Source: Sphingomonas sp. 8AM (GTDB taxonomy: Bacteria; Pseudomonadota; Alphaproteobacteria; Sphingomonadales; Sphingomonadaceae). Taken from it: a DNA stretch of 64,000 nucleotides. Positions within the stretch are counted from its first letter, which is position 1, and the number at the start of each line of letters is the position of its first letter. Positions 1-9,366 of this stretch are shown here, piece after piece. The notes under the pieces are model-generated. The model worked only from the letters and a program-made list of their open reading frames with translations, was not told the origin of the DNA and did not search any database. A program made the position numbers and the translations under genes. Location of the stretch: the NCBI RefSeq assembly GCF_902506455.1, contig NZ_LR733844.1:3032665-3096664 (forward strand). The letters are read 5' to 3'.

Positions 1-905
1 ACGCGCCGGGGGCCAGCGCGCATCTCTCGCGACTGGTGGCGGCGCAGATGGCGGGCATCGCGGAGGATTTCCGCCGCGAGATGGGCGCCCTGGTTGGCTC
101 GCTCGCGCAACTCGGCCCGCTGGCCGGGGGATTGATGAAGATCATCGCCGCGCAGGCGCAGGGCGAGGAGAGCGAGGCGCTCAACAAGCTGCAAAGCGGC
201 ATCGCCCGGCTCGGTCATGTCACCGGGCGGCTCAGCGACGCCGATCGGCAGCTGGAAGGATTGACCGCCTTCGTCGCCAACACGATCGCCGATCTCACGC
301 GCGGGCTGGGGCGGATTCAGCGGATCGCCATGGACGTGCAGGACATTTCCACCAACACCCGTTTGCTGTGTCGCCGCCACGGCATCATCGGGCGCGCGGT
401 GGCGGTGATCGCGACCGAGGTGAACCCGTGCGCGACGCGGCTGACGCGACTGAGCAGCGACATCGAGCGGGTGGTGCAATCGCTCGGCCTGCTCGACCTG
501 CATCCCGGCGGCAGCGACGGCGCGGGCGGCTCGACCGGCGCGCTCGACGATGCGCTGGCGGTGGTGCGCAGCGCGTGCGAGACCTCCGATCACGCAATGG
601 CGAACGGCGGTGACGAGGCACGGCGGATCATCGCCACGCTGCAGGAAGACGTCGGCGCGTTGCAGCACGAACAGGTCTTCGCCGACCGGCTCGACGTCGG
701 CGCGGTGGTGCTCAACCGGCAGGCGATCGCCACCGCGCTGACCCCCGCCGACGAGGACGCGCTGCACCGGCTGCTGCCGTGGGCGGCCGCGCTCTACACA
801 ATGGCCTCGGAACGCGCGATCCACGCGCAGTTCCTGCTGCCCGGCATGGAGCCCCCGGTGCTGGCGGCGACGGCGTTCGACGAGGATGACGACGGGTTGT
901 TCTGA
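1..905 (+). CDS. MCP-like coiled-coil protein, 5' end cut by window
   Basis: The frame is open to the left edge, so the true start is probably outside; the first in-window start is a GTG at 36, giving 289 residues. The product is mostly helical and lacks membrane segments. The stretch around residues 85-140 (IADLTRGLGRIQRIAMDVQD, then IATEV) resembles the long coiled coil of methyl-accepting chemotaxis proteins, and the C-terminus is acidic (FDEDDDGLF). A chemotaxis or signalling role is an inference from this resemblance; no ligand domain is visible here. It stands alone, followed by two palindromic repeats. Confidence 0.6.
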   Translation, partial: APGASAHLSRLVAAQMAGIAEDFRREMGALVGSLAQLGPLAGGLMKIIAAQAQGEESEALNKLQSGIARLGHVTGRLSDADRQLEGLTAFVANTIADLTRGLGRIQRIAMDVQDISTNTRLLCRRHGIIGRAVAVIATEVNPCATRLTRLSSDIERVVQSLGLLDLHPGGSDGAGGSTGALDDALAVVRSACETSDHAMANGGDEARRIIATLQEDVGALQHEQVFADRLDVGAVVLNRQAIATALTPADEDALHRLLPWAAALYTMASERAIHAQFLLPGMEPPVLAATAFDEDDDGLF

Positions 906-922
906 CCGCTGCACTGCGAGCC

Positions 923-1008
923 GTCATTGCGACCCCGGCGAAGGCCGGGGGAAGCAATCCAGAGCATCGTCATCCGACCCTGGATTGCTTCGCCACGCTC
1001 GCAATGAC
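923..1008. repeat. Palindromic repeat family A, copy 1 (chimeric)
   Basis: An imperfect inverted repeat opens with GTCATTGCGA and closes with TCGCAATGAC, with GAAGCAATCCAG and CTGGATTGCTTC inside. The left arm differs from the other copies in carrying CCCCGGCGAAGGCCGGGG, a core typical of another repeat family in this window. Confidence 0.8.
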
Positions 1009-1038
1009 GATTGTTAACGAGACAACGCGCTGTTTCAC

Positions 1039-1121
1039 GTCGTCCCGGACGTGATCCGGGCTCCCGCTTTCTGTCGGTGGTCGCAGAAGAAGCGCGGCCC
1101 CGGATCACGTCCGGGGCGACG
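1039..1121. repeat. Palindromic repeat family B, copy 1
   Basis: An inverted repeat with arms built on CCCGGACGTGATCCGGG and CCCCGGATCACGTCCGGGG, ending in GCGACG. It sits between the first gene and the minus-strand lipoprotein gene. Other copies use CCCCGGACTTGATCCGGGG. Confidence 0.8.
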
Positions 1122-1129
1122 CGGAGACG

Positions 1130-1420
1130 TCACCCGCAGCTGAACTTCACGACCTTGCCCGCAGCGTCGCGCTCGACGTTCAGCCGGTCGGGGCGGAAGT
1201 CCATCGTCATCATGTCGCCGCTGCGATAGCTGCGCACCGAGCGCGCGCCGCTGCGCTGTTGCGCCTCGGCGGTCACATCGGCCGCCATCCGCCCGACCAG
1301 CGCCTGCACCGCATTGGCATCGCACTGCACGCCCGGCGCTTCGTTCGTCGCCACCGGTGTCGCCGGTTTCGCACACGCGCCGAGCGCCAGCAGGGTCATT
1401 AGCCCGATCACCCGTGTCAT
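1130..1420 (-). CDS. Small lipoprotein, I78 inhibitor-like
   Basis: This encodes 96 residues. The N-terminus MTRVIGLMTLLALGACAKP is a short lipoprotein signal with the lipobox LGAC at 13-16, so the mature protein is probably anchored to a membrane. The C-terminal part (SGDMMTMDFRPDRLNVERD, followed by a V-K-F-S-C-G end) resembles the peptidase inhibitor I78 family. The ATG overlaps the rnd stop by four bases (ATGA), so it is probably translated with rnd. The frame stays open far upstream inside rnd, but the signal peptide sets the start. The family call comes from motif resemblance only. Confidence 0.75.
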   Translation of the reverse strand: MTRVIGLMTLLALGACAKPATPVATNEAPGVQCDANAVQALVGRMAADVTAEAQQRSGARSVRSYRSGDMMTMDFRPDRLNVERDAAGKVVKFSCG

Positions 1421-2592
1421 GCCGCCGTCTCCGTCCGCGTCATCTTCAGCCGCCCGTCCTGCACCGCGAACCCGAGCCGGCCCTCGACCAGATCGAGCGC
1501 ATCCTGCCCGAACTGGTCGAACCGCCAGCCTTGCAGGATCTGCAACCCCTGCCGCTGCCCGGCGGCGAGCAATTCCAGCTCGTCGCCGCGCGCCAGCAGC
1601 CGCGGCGCAACGTCGATATCGCGCGCGCGGATCTTGAGCAGCAGCTTGAGCAGGTCGGCGACCAGCGCGCCCTCCTTGCCGAGCCCCGGCTTGCGATCCT
1701 CGCGCGGCGGCAGCTCGTCGTCGGGCAGCGGCTGCGCGCCCTCGATCGCCGCCATCAACCGCGCGCCGATGTCGTTGCCTGCCCAGGTCTGCGAAAGGCC
1801 ACGCACCTTGGCGAGATCGGCCTGTTTGCGTGGGGCGTGGCCGGCGAGGTCGGCGATCGTCTCGTCCTTGACGATCCGGCCGCGCGGCAGGTCCTTGGCC
1901 TGCGCTTCCAGCTCGCGCCACCGGGCGATCGCCTTCAGTCGTCCGAGCACCTCGGGCTTGCGGCTCGACACGCGGACGCGCTTCCACGCGACATCCGGGT
2001 CGTTGGCGTAATTGGCCGGGTCGGCGAGCCGCTCCATCTCCTGATCCAGCCACGCGCCGCGCCCGGTCTTGCGCAGCCGCTCCAGCATCTTGGGGAAGAT
2101 GTTCGACAGATGCGTCACGTCGCCGATCGCGTATTCGATCTGCCGCGCGTCGAGCGGGCGGCGCGCCCAGTCGGTGAAGCGCGCGCCCTTGTCGATCTGC
2201 ACGCCCAGCCAGCTGTCGACCAGGTTCGAGTAACCGATCTGCTCGCCCTGCCCCAGCGCCATCGCCGCGATCTGCGTGTCGAACAGCGGATGCGGCGTCC
2301 GCCCGGTCAGGTTGTAGATGATCTCGATATCCTGCCCGCCGGCGTGGAAGACCTTGAGCACCTCCTCATTGTCGACCAGCAGGTCGAGCAATGGTCCGAG
2401 ATCGATCCCCGGCGCCATCGGATCGATCGCCGCGGCCTCCTCGGTATCGGCGATCTGGATCAGGCAGAGCTCCGGGTAATAGGTGCTCTCGCGCATGAAC
2501 TCGGTGTCGACGGTGACGAACGGGGCATCGGCAAGGCGGGCACAGAGATTGGCGAGCGTTGCGCTGTCGGTGATGAGCGGATGAACATGCAT
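1417..2592 (-). CDS. rnd: Ribonuclease D
   Basis: This 3'-5' exoribonuclease matures tRNA 3' ends. The 391-residue product has the DEDDy active site: D29 and E31 in VTVDTEF, D88 in FHAGGQDIE, Y154 and D158 in YAIGDVTHL. An HRDC-type helical region follows at about 205-290 (WKRVRVSSRKPEVLGRLKAI), and the length is normal for alphaproteobacteria. The frame is open a further 41 codons upstream, but those codons overlap aspS; the start at MHVHPLITDS fits the family. It is divergent from aspS with about 120 bp between them, which should hold both promoters, and shares ATGA with the downstream lipoprotein gene. Confidence 0.95.
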   Translation of the reverse strand: MHVHPLITDSATLANLCARLADAPFVTVDTEFMRESTYYPELCLIQIADTEEAAAIDPMAPGIDLGPLLDLLVDNEEVLKVFHAGGQDIEIIYNLTGRTPHPLFDTQIAAMALGQGEQIGYSNLVDSWLGVQIDKGARFTDWARRPLDARQIEYAIGDVTHLSNIFPKMLERLRKTGRGAWLDQEMERLADPANYANDPDVAWKRVRVSSRKPEVLGRLKAIARWRELEAQAKDLPRGRIVKDETIADLAGHAPRKQADLAKVRGLSQTWAGNDIGARLMAAIEGAQPLPDDELPPREDRKPGLGKEGALVADLLKLLLKIRARDIDVAPRLLARGDELELLAAGQRQGLQILQGWRFDQFGQDALDLVEGRLGFAVQDGRLKMTRTETAA

Positions 2593-2713
2593 AGGCGCCC
2601 GTCCATAGCCGGGTGCACGCGCCTTGACAAAGAGGGGATGAAAAGGGGAGGGCGCGCTATCCTCCTTGCCCTCAAGAACCCCGGCTGCGCCGGGCCGACG
2701 GATGAAAGACATC

Positions 2714-4531
2714 ATGCACGCCTATCGCACCCACCATTGCGCCGCGCTGTCCGCCGATCAGGCCGGTGACACCGTCCGCCTCTCCGGCTGGGTGCATCGC
2801 AAGCGCGATCACGGCGGCGTGCTGTTCGTCGACCTGCGCGACCATTATGGCATCACGCAGATCGTCGCCGATAGCGACTCGCCCGCGCTGGCGGTCCTCG
2901 ACGCGGTGCGCGTCGAGTCGGTGGTGACGATCGACGGCAATGTGAAGCGCCGCTCGGAGGGTACCGTGAACCCGAACCTCGCGACCGGCGAGATCGAGGT
3001 CTATGCGCGTGGCGCGACCGTGCTGTCGGCGGCCGAGGAGCTGCCGATGCCGGTGGCCGGCGAGCAGGAGTATCCCGAGGACATCCGCCTCCGCTATCGC
3101 TTCCTCGACCTGCGCCGCGAGACGCTGCACGCCAATATCGTCCGCCGCACCAAGGTGATCTCCGACATGCGCCGCCGCATGGAGGATGCCGGCTTCACCG
3201 AATATTCGACCCCGATCCTCACCGCCTCGTCACCGGAGGGCGCGCGCGACTTCCTGGTGCCGAGCCGTATCCATCCGGGCAAGTTCTATGCGCTCCCGCA
3301 GGCGCCGCAGCAATACAAGCAGTTGCTGATGGTCGCCGGCTTCGACCGCTATTTCCAGATCGCGCCGTGCTTCCGCGACGAGGACCCGCGCGCCGACCGT
3401 CTGCCCGGCGAATTCTACCAGCTCGACCTCGAGATGAGCTTCGTCACGCAGGAAGAGGTGTGGGAGACGATGGAGCCGGTGATCGGCGGCATCTTCGAGA
3501 AGTTCGCCGATGGCCGCACCGTCACGCCGGTCGGCGAGTTTCCGCGCATCCCCTACGACGAGTCGATGCTGAAGTACGGCAGCGACAAGCCCGACCTGCG
3601 CAACCCGCTGCTCATCACCGACGTGTCGGGGCATTTCACGACCTCGGGCTTCGGGCTGTTCGAGAAGATCGTCGGCTCGGGCGGCGTCGTTCGCGCGATC
3701 CCCGCGCCGAAGACCGCCGAGAAGAGCCGCAAGTTCTTCGACGAGATGAACGACTGGGCGCGCGGCGAAGGTCATGCCGGGCTCGGCTACGTCACCCGCA
3801 AGAACGGCGAGTTCGGTGGTCCCATCGCCAAGAATCACGGCACCGGGGGGATGGAGGCGCTCTATTCCGCGCTCGGTCTTGGTCCCGACGACGGATTGTT
3901 CTTCGCCGCGGGCAAGCCGGAGCAGGCTGCCAAGCTCGCCGGGCTGGCGCGCACCCGCGTCGCCGACCAGCTCGGCCTGATCGAGCAGGGCGCGTTCCGG
4001 CTGTGCTGGATCGTCGACTTCCCGTTCTACGAATATGACGAGGACGAGAAGAAGGTCGAGTTCGCGCACAACCCGTTCTCGATGCCGCAGGGTGGGATGG
4101 ACGCGCTGACCGGGCAGGACCCGCTGACAATCAAGGCATATCAGTACGATCTGGTCTGCAACGGTTATGAGATCGCGTCGGGCTCGATCCGCAATCAGTC
4201 GCCCGAGCTGATGGTCAAGGCGTTCGAGCTGGTCGGGCTGTCGAAGGCGGACGTCGAGGAGCGGTTCGGCGGCCTCTACCGCGCGTTCCAGTACGGCGCG
4301 CCGCCGCACGGCGGGATGGCGGCGGGTGTCGACCGCATCGTGATGCTGGTGTGCGACGCGCAGAATCTGCGCGAAGTGTCGCTGTTCCCGATGAACCAGC
4401 GCGCCGAGGATTTGCTGATGGGCGCGCCGTCGCCGGCATCGGTGAAGCAGCTCCGCGAGTTGAGCGTGCGCGTCACCGCGGACGCGCCGAAGAAGGACGC
4501 CACCGCGACGGTCAGCCCGCACGCGGGGTGA
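2714..4531 (+). CDS. aspS: Aspartate--tRNA ligase
   Basis: This class II synthetase charges tRNA-Asp. The 605-residue product has an N-terminal OB-fold anticodon-binding domain (about 1-105, [14 protein letters not shown]). Motif 2 is [10 protein letters not shown] at 220-229 and motif 3 is [12 protein letters not shown] near the C-terminus, with the bacterial GAD insertion between them. The start at MHAYRTHH is preferred; an in-frame ATG at 2702 would add four residues. Many alphaproteobacterial AspRS enzymes are non-discriminating and also charge tRNA-Asn; the sequence alone does not settle that here. It is divergent from rnd and has no close downstream partner. Confidence 0.97.
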   Translation: MHAYRTHHCAALSADQAGDTVRLSGWVHRKRDHGGVLFVDLRDHYGITQIVADSDSPALAVLDAVRVESVVTIDGNVKRRSEGTVNPNLATGEIEVYARGATVLSAAEELPMPVAGEQEYPEDIRLRYRFLDLRRETLHANIVRRTKVISDMRRRMEDAGFTEYSTPILTASSPEGARDFLVPSRIHPGKFYALPQAPQQYKQLLMVAGFDRYFQIAPCFRDEDPRADRLPGEFYQLDLEMSFVTQEEVWETMEPVIGGIFEKFADGRTVTPVGEFPRIPYDESMLKYGSDKPDLRNPLLITDVSGHFTTSGFGLFEKIVGSGGVVRAIPAPKTAEKSRKFFDEMNDWARGEGHAGLGYVTRKNGEFGGPIAKNHGTGGMEALYSALGLGPDDGLFFAAGKPEQAAKLAGLARTRVADQLGLIEQGAFRLCWIVDFPFYEYDEDEKKVEFAHNPFSMPQGGMDALTGQDPLTIKAYQYDLVCNGYEIASGSIRNQSPELMVKAFELVGLSKADVEERFGGLYRAFQYGAPPHGGMAAGVDRIVMLVCDAQNLREVSLFPMNQRAEDLLMGAPSPASVKQLRELSVRVTADAPKKDATATVSPHAG

Positions 4532-4553
4532 GGTGAGGGGGCTTCTTGCCCCC

Positions 4554-4648
4554 CGTCATTTCCGCAAAGGCGGGAATCCAGAACCGCTGACGTTGCTGCC
4601 TTCTCAAAAAAGCTGCGCGTCTGGACTCCCGACTGCGCGGGCATGACG
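4554..4648. repeat. Palindromic repeat family C, copy 1
   Basis: An inverted repeat with left arm CGTCATTTCCGCAAAGGCGG followed by GAATCCAGA, and a degenerate right arm CTGGACTCCCGACTGCGCGG ending GCATGACG. It lies just downstream of aspS. Together with repeat D and a terminator it fills the gene-free stretch 4532-4898. Confidence 0.75.
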
Positions 4649-4674
4649 CAGTTTGGCGGAGGCTCAACACAAGC

Positions 4675-4808
4675 CGTCGCCCCTGCGCAGGCAGGGGCCC
4701 ATGTCTGTCGCGTTTCGCGAACTGCTCGGACACACGGCCGGCACGCGTGTCCGCTCGCGCACACTCCCAATCCACAGCCATAGGCCCCTGCCTACGCAGG
4801 GGCGACGA
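4675..4808. repeat. Palindromic repeat family D
   Basis: A long inverted repeat: CGTCGCCCCTGCGCAGGCAG at the left and CCCCTGCCTACGCAGGGGCG at the right, with about 85 bp between the arms. Each arm is itself a small hairpin. Only this copy was seen in the window. Confidence 0.75.
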
Positions 4809-4832
4809 TGCTTGGGGTGGGGTCACACGCCA

Positions 4833-4882
4833 CAAAAAACGCAAACGGCCGCCCCGCGCCCCGAAAGGAACGAAGCGGCCGC
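4833..4882 (-). terminator. Rho-independent terminator of the carbonic anhydrase gene
   Basis: Read on the minus strand, CGGCCGC (4875-4881 and 4846-4852 in plus coordinates) forms a stem and is followed by a T-rich run (the plus strand shows CACAAAAAACG at 4831-4841). It starts a few bases past the carbonic anhydrase stop. The loop is long (22 bases) but contains further G+C pairing. Confidence 0.6.
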
Positions 4883-4898
4883 CTTGCATCACGAGCGC

Positions 4899-5528
4899 TT
4901 ACGCGGCTTCGTAATGCCCGTCGTCCTGCAGGACGTTCAGCTTGCCGTCCTTGATCGCGAAGACCGCGCCGTGCAGCGTCAGCGAGCCGTCCTCCAGCCG
5001 CTGCTGCACGAACGGGAACGTCTTCAGGTTCGCGATCGAGACCTTGACGCCCTCCTGCTCCAGCGCCTTCTGGCCCTCCGGCCCGTCGCCATGCTCGGCG
5101 ATCACCTTCTCGCGCGCGTCGTCGAGCAGCTTGATCCACTCGGCGACGAACCCGCCTTCACCCGGCTTGGCGTCGCGCAGCGCACCAGACAGCGACGCCT
5201 TGACGCCGCCGCACTGGCCGTGGCCCAGCACGAGGATCTCGTCGACCTTCAGCACCGTCACCGCGAACTCGACCGCCGCCGAGACGCCATGCAGACCACC
5301 CGACGGATCGAACGGCGGCACCAGATTGGCGACGTTGCGCACCACGAACACCTCGCCCGGTACGGTGCCGAAGATCGTCGCGGGATCGACGCGGCTGTCC
5401 GAACAGGCGATCACCATCACCTTGGGCGCCTGGCCCTCGGCCAGCTTGCTCCAGTTCTCGCGCTCCTCGATCCATTCGTTGCCGCGAAAGCGGTAATAGC
5501 CCTCGATGAGGTCGTGGAACTTTCTCAT
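4899..5528 (-). CDS. Beta-class carbonic anhydrase
   Basis: This cytoplasmic zinc enzyme interconverts CO2 and bicarbonate. The 209-residue product shows the full beta-class signature: C42 with the D44-R46 dyad in CSDSR, and H103 and C106 in HGQCGG, which together bind zinc. The length is normal. The start ATG follows a good AAGGG ribosome site. It is divergent from lipA, and the short gap must contain both promoters. A clear terminator follows on the minus strand. Confidence 0.95.
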   Translation of the reverse strand: MRKFHDLIEGYYRFRGNEWIEERENWSKLAEGQAPKVMVIACSDSRVDPATIFGTVPGEVFVVRNVANLVPPFDPSGGLHGVSAAVEFAVTVLKVDEILVLGHGQCGGVKASLSGALRDAKPGEGGFVAEWIKLLDDAREKVIAEHGDGPEGQKALEQEGVKVSIANLKTFPFVQQRLEDGSLTLHGAVFAIKDGKLNVLQDDGHYEAA

Positions 5529-5581
5529 GCTGTAAAAGCCCTTCGTTGTTTCAGGTGGAAGTAAACGCTATCTGGACGCCC

Positions 5582-6511
5582 ATGAACGATATGACCCCGC
5601 TCCCGGCTCCCCAGCGGCAACGCAAGCCCGACTGGATTCGGGTAAAGGCCCCGACCAGCGAGGGCTTCGCCGCGACTCGCGCGCTGATGCGCTCGAAGAG
5701 CTTGACGACGGTGTGCGAAGAGGCCGCCTGCCCGAACATCGGGGAGTGCTGGACCAAGAAGCACGCCACCGTCATGATCCTGGGCGATACGTGCACGCGC
5801 GCCTGCGCCTTCTGCAACGTGAAGACGGGGATGCCGCGCGCGGTCGATCCGATGGAGCCGGAGAACGTCGCCGATGCGGCGGCGCAGATGGGGTTGGCGC
5901 ATATCGTCGTGACCTCGGTGGATCGCGACGATCTGCCCGATGGTGGTGCGAAGCAGTTCGTGAGGGTCATCGAGGCCATCCGTCGCACCAATCCAAATAC
6001 CACGATTGAAATTCTGACCCCCGATTTCCGCAACAAGCATGAGGCGGCGGTTGAGGCAATCGTTGCCGCGCGTCCGGACGTATATAATCACAATCTGGAA
6101 ACCGTGCCGCGGCTGTATCCAACCATCCGGCCCGGCGCGCGTTACTATGCCTCGCTCCGGTTGCTTGAAAGCGTCAAGAAACTTGACCCATCGATCTTCA
6201 CCAAGTCCGGCATCATGCTCGGTCTGGGCGAGGAACGGCTGGAAGTTCATCAGGTCATGGATGACATGCGTTCTGCCGACATCGATTTCCTGACGATGGG
6301 CCAGTACCTACAGCCGACGCCCCGCCACGCGAAGGTCGCCGATTTCGTTACCCCGGCGGCGTTCGACGCCTATGCCGCGATCGGGCGCGCGAAGGGCTTC
6401 CTGCTGGTCGCTTCGTCGCCGCTGACGCGGTCGAGCTATCACGCGGGCGACGATTTCGCGAAGATGAAGGCGGCGCGCGACGCGAAGCTGGCCGCACGTC
6501 TCCCCGCCTGA
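5582..6511 (+). CDS. lipA: Lipoyl synthase
   Basis: This radical-SAM enzyme inserts two sulfurs into octanoyl groups on lipoyl domains, and so supplies the OdhB cofactor encoded later in this window. The auxiliary cluster motif is C45, C50, C56 ([12 protein letters not shown]) and the radical-SAM motif is C71, C75, C78 (CTRACAFC). The C-terminal RSSY serine region is present. The product has 309 residues from ATG 5582; an upstream in-frame start would add 12 unlikely residues. The middle of the gene (about 5990-6260) is visibly less G+C rich than its ends. The COQ10-like gene follows after 6 bp, suggesting co-transcription. Confidence 0.96.
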   Translation: MNDMTPLPAPQRQRKPDWIRVKAPTSEGFAATRALMRSKSLTTVCEEAACPNIGECWTKKHATVMILGDTCTRACAFCNVKTGMPRAVDPMEPENVADAAAQMGLAHIVVTSVDRDDLPDGGAKQFVRVIEAIRRTNPNTTIEILTPDFRNKHEAAVEAIVAARPDVYNHNLETVPRLYPTIRPGARYYASLRLLESVKKLDPSIFTKSGIMLGLGEERLEVHQVMDDMRSADIDFLTMGQYLQPTPRHAKVADFVTPAAFDAYAAIGRAKGFLLVASSPLTRSSYHAGDDFAKMKAARDAKLAARLPA

Positions 6512-6517
6512 TCCCGA

Positions 6518-6988
6518 ATGCCAAAGCATAGCGAGACGCGGCGGCTGCCCTATACGCCGGAGCAGATGTTCGATCTGGTCGCGGATGTGCGGCGCTACCC
6601 GGAATTCCTGCCGTGGGTCAGCGCGATGCGCGTCCGCAAGGATACGATCGAGGAGACGCTCGCCGACATGATCGTCGGCTTCAAGGGGCTGCGCGAGACC
6701 TTCACGTCGAAAGTGACCAAACACCACCCCGAGACGATCCGCGTCGAATATATCGAGGGGCCGCTCAAATATCTCAACAACGACTGGCGCTTCCGGCCGG
6801 ACGGCGAGGGCGGGTGTCTCGTCGACTTCTCGGTCGATTTCGCGTTCAAGAACCGGATGTTCGAGATGCTGGCCGGGCAGGTGTTCGGCGTCGCGCTGCG
6901 CCGGATGATCGGCGCGTTCGAGGAACGCGCCGCCAAGCTCTACGGTGCGGCCGGTAGCAACAGCTCCAGCGCACACAGCGCGGCCTGA
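6518..6988 (+). CDS. COQ10/RatA-like SRPBCC protein
   Basis: The 156-residue protein has a START-like (SRPBCC) fold signature: LPYTPEQMFDLVADVRRYPE at about 8-27, then a WRF and VDFSVDFAFKN beta-sheet region, and a C-terminal helix (RMIGAFEERAAKLYG). Homologues are described as coenzyme Q-binding COQ10 proteins or, in gamma-proteobacteria, as RatA toxins; the COQ10-like chaperone role is the better guess in an alphaproteobacterium. It lies 6 bp after lipA, a common alphaproteobacterial pairing. Its 3' end overlaps the convergent cinA-like gene by 49 bp. Confidence 0.88.
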   Translation: MPKHSETRRLPYTPEQMFDLVADVRRYPEFLPWVSAMRVRKDTIEETLADMIVGFKGLRETFTSKVTKHHPETIRVEYIEGPLKYLNNDWRFRPDGEGGCLVDFSVDFAFKNRMFEMLAGQVFGVALRRMIGAFEERAAKLYGAAGSNSSSAHSAA

Positions 6989-7452
6989 AGGCGTACCCCG
7001 CCGCGGCCGAGGTCGCCGAAGAAGCGCTTGTCGGCGATGACGTCCGCGGGGTCGCCGCCGCGCTCGGCGCGCGCGAACACGACGGTGCCGACCGGCTTCT
7101 TCTCGCTGCCGCCGCCCGGCCCGGCGACCCCGGTGATCGCGACCGCGACATCGGCGTCGGACTTGGCGAGCGCGCCCTGCGCCATGCTCCACGCCACCGC
7201 GATCGACACCGCGCCGAACGTGTCGAGCACATCACCGCTGACGTTGAGCAGCTTCTGCTTGGCGGAGTTGGAATAGGTCACGAACCCGGCCTCGACGACC
7301 TCGGACGAGCCGGGGATCTCGGTCAGCGCCGCCGCGACCAGCCCGCCGGTGCAGCTTTCGGCGATCGCGACGCGGCGTCCCGCGGCACGGTTCGCCTCCA
7401 CCACGCGGCGCGCAGCGTCGACCAGTTCCTGCGGCAAGGTAAAGTCGTTCAT
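6940..7452 (-). CDS. CinA-family nicotinamide-nucleotide amidohydrolase
   Basis: The 170-residue product is the stand-alone CinA C-terminal domain (PncC type), which deamidates NMN during NAD recycling. Family motifs are AIAESCTGGLVAAALTEIPG at 29-48, VTYSNSAK at about 58-65, and AITGVAGPGGGSEKKPVGTV at 105-124. The N-terminal MoaB-like domain of full CinA is absent, as is usual for PncC. ATGA overlap with the preceding secreted-protein gene makes a tight minus-strand operon with ispDF. Confidence 0.92.
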   Translation of the reverse strand: MNDFTLPQELVDAARRVVEANRAAGRRVAIAESCTGGLVAAALTEIPGSSEVVEAGFVTYSNSAKQKLLNVSGDVLDTFGAVSIAVAWSMAQGALAKSDADVAVAITGVAGPGGGSEKKPVGTVVFARAERGGDPADVIADKRFFGDLGRGGVRLQAALCALELLLPAAP

Positions 7453-7979
7453 CGTGTGGCCCCCGCCGGGCAGACCGGCAGATCGGGGATGTCGGTTCGC
7501 TTCCCCTTGTTCTTCTCCGACTTCAGATACTGCAGCGTCGCGACGACGATCCCGGCGGTGTTGCGCGCCGGCAGCGGCTCGAGCAGCGTCACCAGCCGGT
7601 CGAGCGTCGGGCAATCGCCGGCCTGGATGCGCCCGGTGATCTGCGGCGCGAGAAGCGATGTCAGCATCGGGCGCGCATAGTCGCTGAGCAGCAGCAGTTC
7701 CACCGCCGGATCGCTGAGCTTCGCGATCGCGGTGCGCGCCGCCGGCCACGCGCGATCGGCCTCGCGGTCGTATTTGGCAAGGAAGTCGCCGCCCTGCCGC
7801 CGCAACAGGCTGGTCGCGGGCAGCGCCGCGCAGACGCGTCCGGCATTGCGGATGATCTCGGGCATCGCAACCAGCGCGATCGACTCGGCGTCTGTAGCGC
7901 TCAGGCATGCCGATTGCGCCGCCGCGGCCGGTGCCGCCAGCATCGCGGCGAGCGCAAGCAACCCTGCGGCGCGCTTCAT
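7449..7979 (-). CDS. Secreted hypothetical protein
   Basis: The product has 176 residues. A Sec signal peptide is clear (KRAAGLLALAAMLAAPAAAA, cleavage near residue 21), so it is probably periplasmic. The mature part contains three cysteines and is otherwise helical; no family is recognised. It overlaps ispDF at its start (7976-7979) and the cinA-like gene at its end (7449-7452), both by ATGA. The overlaps argue that it is a real, translationally coupled gene, but neither neighbour explains its job. Confidence 0.8.
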   Translation of the reverse strand: MKRAAGLLALAAMLAAPAAAAQSACLSATDAESIALVAMPEIIRNAGRVCAALPATSLLRRQGGDFLAKYDREADRAWPAARTAIAKLSDPAVELLLLSDYARPMLTSLLAPQITGRIQAGDCPTLDRLVTLLEPLPARNTAGIVVATLQYLKSEKNKGKRTDIPDLPVCPAGATR

Positions 7980-9103
7980 GCCCGCACCGCGCGCGGCAGC
8001 TCGATGGTCGCGACCGCCTGCGCCGCGATGCCCTCGCCACGGCCCGTGAACCCCAGTCGCTCGGTGGTGGTCGCCTTCACGCTGACCCGATCGGTCGAGA
8101 GCCCGAGAAGTTCCGCGATCCGCGCCTGCATCGCTGCCCGATGCGGCCCGATCTTGGGCGCCTCGCACATCAGCGTCAGGTCGACGAAGGTGATGCGTCC
8201 GCCGCGCGCCTCGACCAGCGTGCGGGCGTGCGCGAGGAACTGCCCCGATTCGGCGCCGCGCCATTGCGGGTCGCTCGGCGGGAAGTGCGTGCCGATATCG
8301 CCGGCCGCGATCGTCCCGAGCACCGCATCGGTGATCGCATGGAGCGCGACATCGGCGTCGCTATGCCCCGACAGGCCCTGATGATGCGGGATCAGCACGC
8401 CGCCCAGCCACAATTCCTCGCCATTCTCCAGCCGGTGGACGTCGAAGCCGCTGGCCGAGCGCGTTTCGGTGCCGACGCGCGCCTCGGCGGCGGCAAAGTC
8501 GGCGGGGTAGGTGATCTTGTCGAGCATCGTGTCGCCTTCGACCATCGCGACGTCTTTGCCCAGCGCGCGCACCATCTGCGCATCGTCGGTGGCGACCGGT
8601 CCGTCCCACGCGGCGTGCGCGGCGGTGAGTGCGTCGCCGTGAAACGCCTGCGGGGTCTGCACCCGCCGCAGCGCGTCGCGTGCGACGGTCGCGCCGTCGG
8701 TCGCAACTAAGGTGTCGGCGACCGGCAGCACCGGGATCGCGCCATCGGCCTGGTCGAGCGCGGCGAGCAGCCGGTCGATCACTGCCGCGGGGACGAACGG
8801 CCGCGCGGCGTCATGCACCAGCACGCGCGTCGCGTCGCCGAGCGCGGCGAGCCCCGCCGCGACGCTGTCGCGCCGTTCCGCGCCGCCGGTAACCCATTCG
8901 GCGTCGGGCAGCGCGGCGCGCAGCAGCGGCTCCTGCCCGGGCGCGATGACGACCAGCACACGCTCGATCGCGGGATGCGCGGCGAGCGCATCGTAACTCC
9001 ACGCCAGCATCGCGCGTCCGGCGACGGGCGCGAATTGCTTTGGAAGCGTGCTGCCGCTGCGGGAGCCGGTGCCGGCGGCGACGATAAGGGCGACCGTGGT
9101 CAT
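7976..9103 (-). CDS. ispDF: Bifunctional IspDF (MEP pathway)
   Basis: This fuses two enzymes of isoprenoid synthesis: MEP cytidylyltransferase (IspD) at about 1-210 and MECDP synthase (IspF) at about 215-375. IspD shows the nucleotide-binding loop AAGTGSR at 9-15 and VHDAARPFV at 97-104. IspF shows SGFDVHRLE with metal ligands D221 and H223, and H255 in ADVALHAITDA. The fusion is known in alphaproteobacteria and some epsilonproteobacteria. IspF needs a divalent metal and forms trimers. It is the first gene of the three-gene overlapping operon running to cinA. Confidence 0.96.
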   Translation of the reverse strand: MTTVALIVAAGTGSRSGSTLPKQFAPVAGRAMLAWSYDALAAHPAIERVLVVIAPGQEPLLRAALPDAEWVTGGAERRDSVAAGLAALGDATRVLVHDAARPFVPAAVIDRLLAALDQADGAIPVLPVADTLVATDGATVARDALRRVQTPQAFHGDALTAAHAAWDGPVATDDAQMVRALGKDVAMVEGDTMLDKITYPADFAAAEARVGTETRSASGFDVHRLENGEELWLGGVLIPHHQGLSGHSDADVALHAITDAVLGTIAAGDIGTHFPPSDPQWRGAESGQFLAHARTLVEARGGRITFVDLTLMCEAPKIGPHRAAMQARIAELLGLSTDRVSVKATTTERLGFTGRGEGIAAQAVATIELPRAVRA

Positions 9104-9153
9104 GCCGCGGCCCTAAAGGAGGATCGAGCGCGAGGGAATGGCTTCTCCCGCCC

Positions 9154-9223
9154 GCCGTTCGTCCTGAGCTTGTCGAAGGGCGTGTCCCGCACGCAGGTGC
9201 TTCGACAGGCTGAGCGTAAACGG
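9154..9223. repeat. Palindromic repeat (GTCGAAG type)
   Basis: An imperfect inverted repeat: CCTGAGCTTGTCGAAGGG at the left and CTTCGACAGGCTGAGCG at the right. It opens the 444-bp gene-free stretch 9104-9547, which otherwise holds repeats A2 and B2 and the dusB leader. Confidence 0.7.
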
Positions 9224-9233
9224 AAACCTATCC

Positions 9234-9308
9234 GTCATTGCAAGCGTAGCGAAGCGATTTAGAGCGTCGTGGTCCGGCACTGGATTGCTTCGCTACGCTC
9301 GCAATGAC
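9234..9308. repeat. Palindromic repeat family A, copy 2
   Basis: The arms are GTCATTGCAAGCGTAGCGAA and TTCGCTACGCTCGCAATGAC, with GCGATTTAGAG and CTGGATTG toward the centre. The left arm has decayed slightly from the consensus. Confidence 0.85.
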
Positions 9309-9366
9309 GAAGCCTCAGTCGGATCGGCGGGGCGCCGTCGTATTTCGATCCGAACAGCCCCTCATC

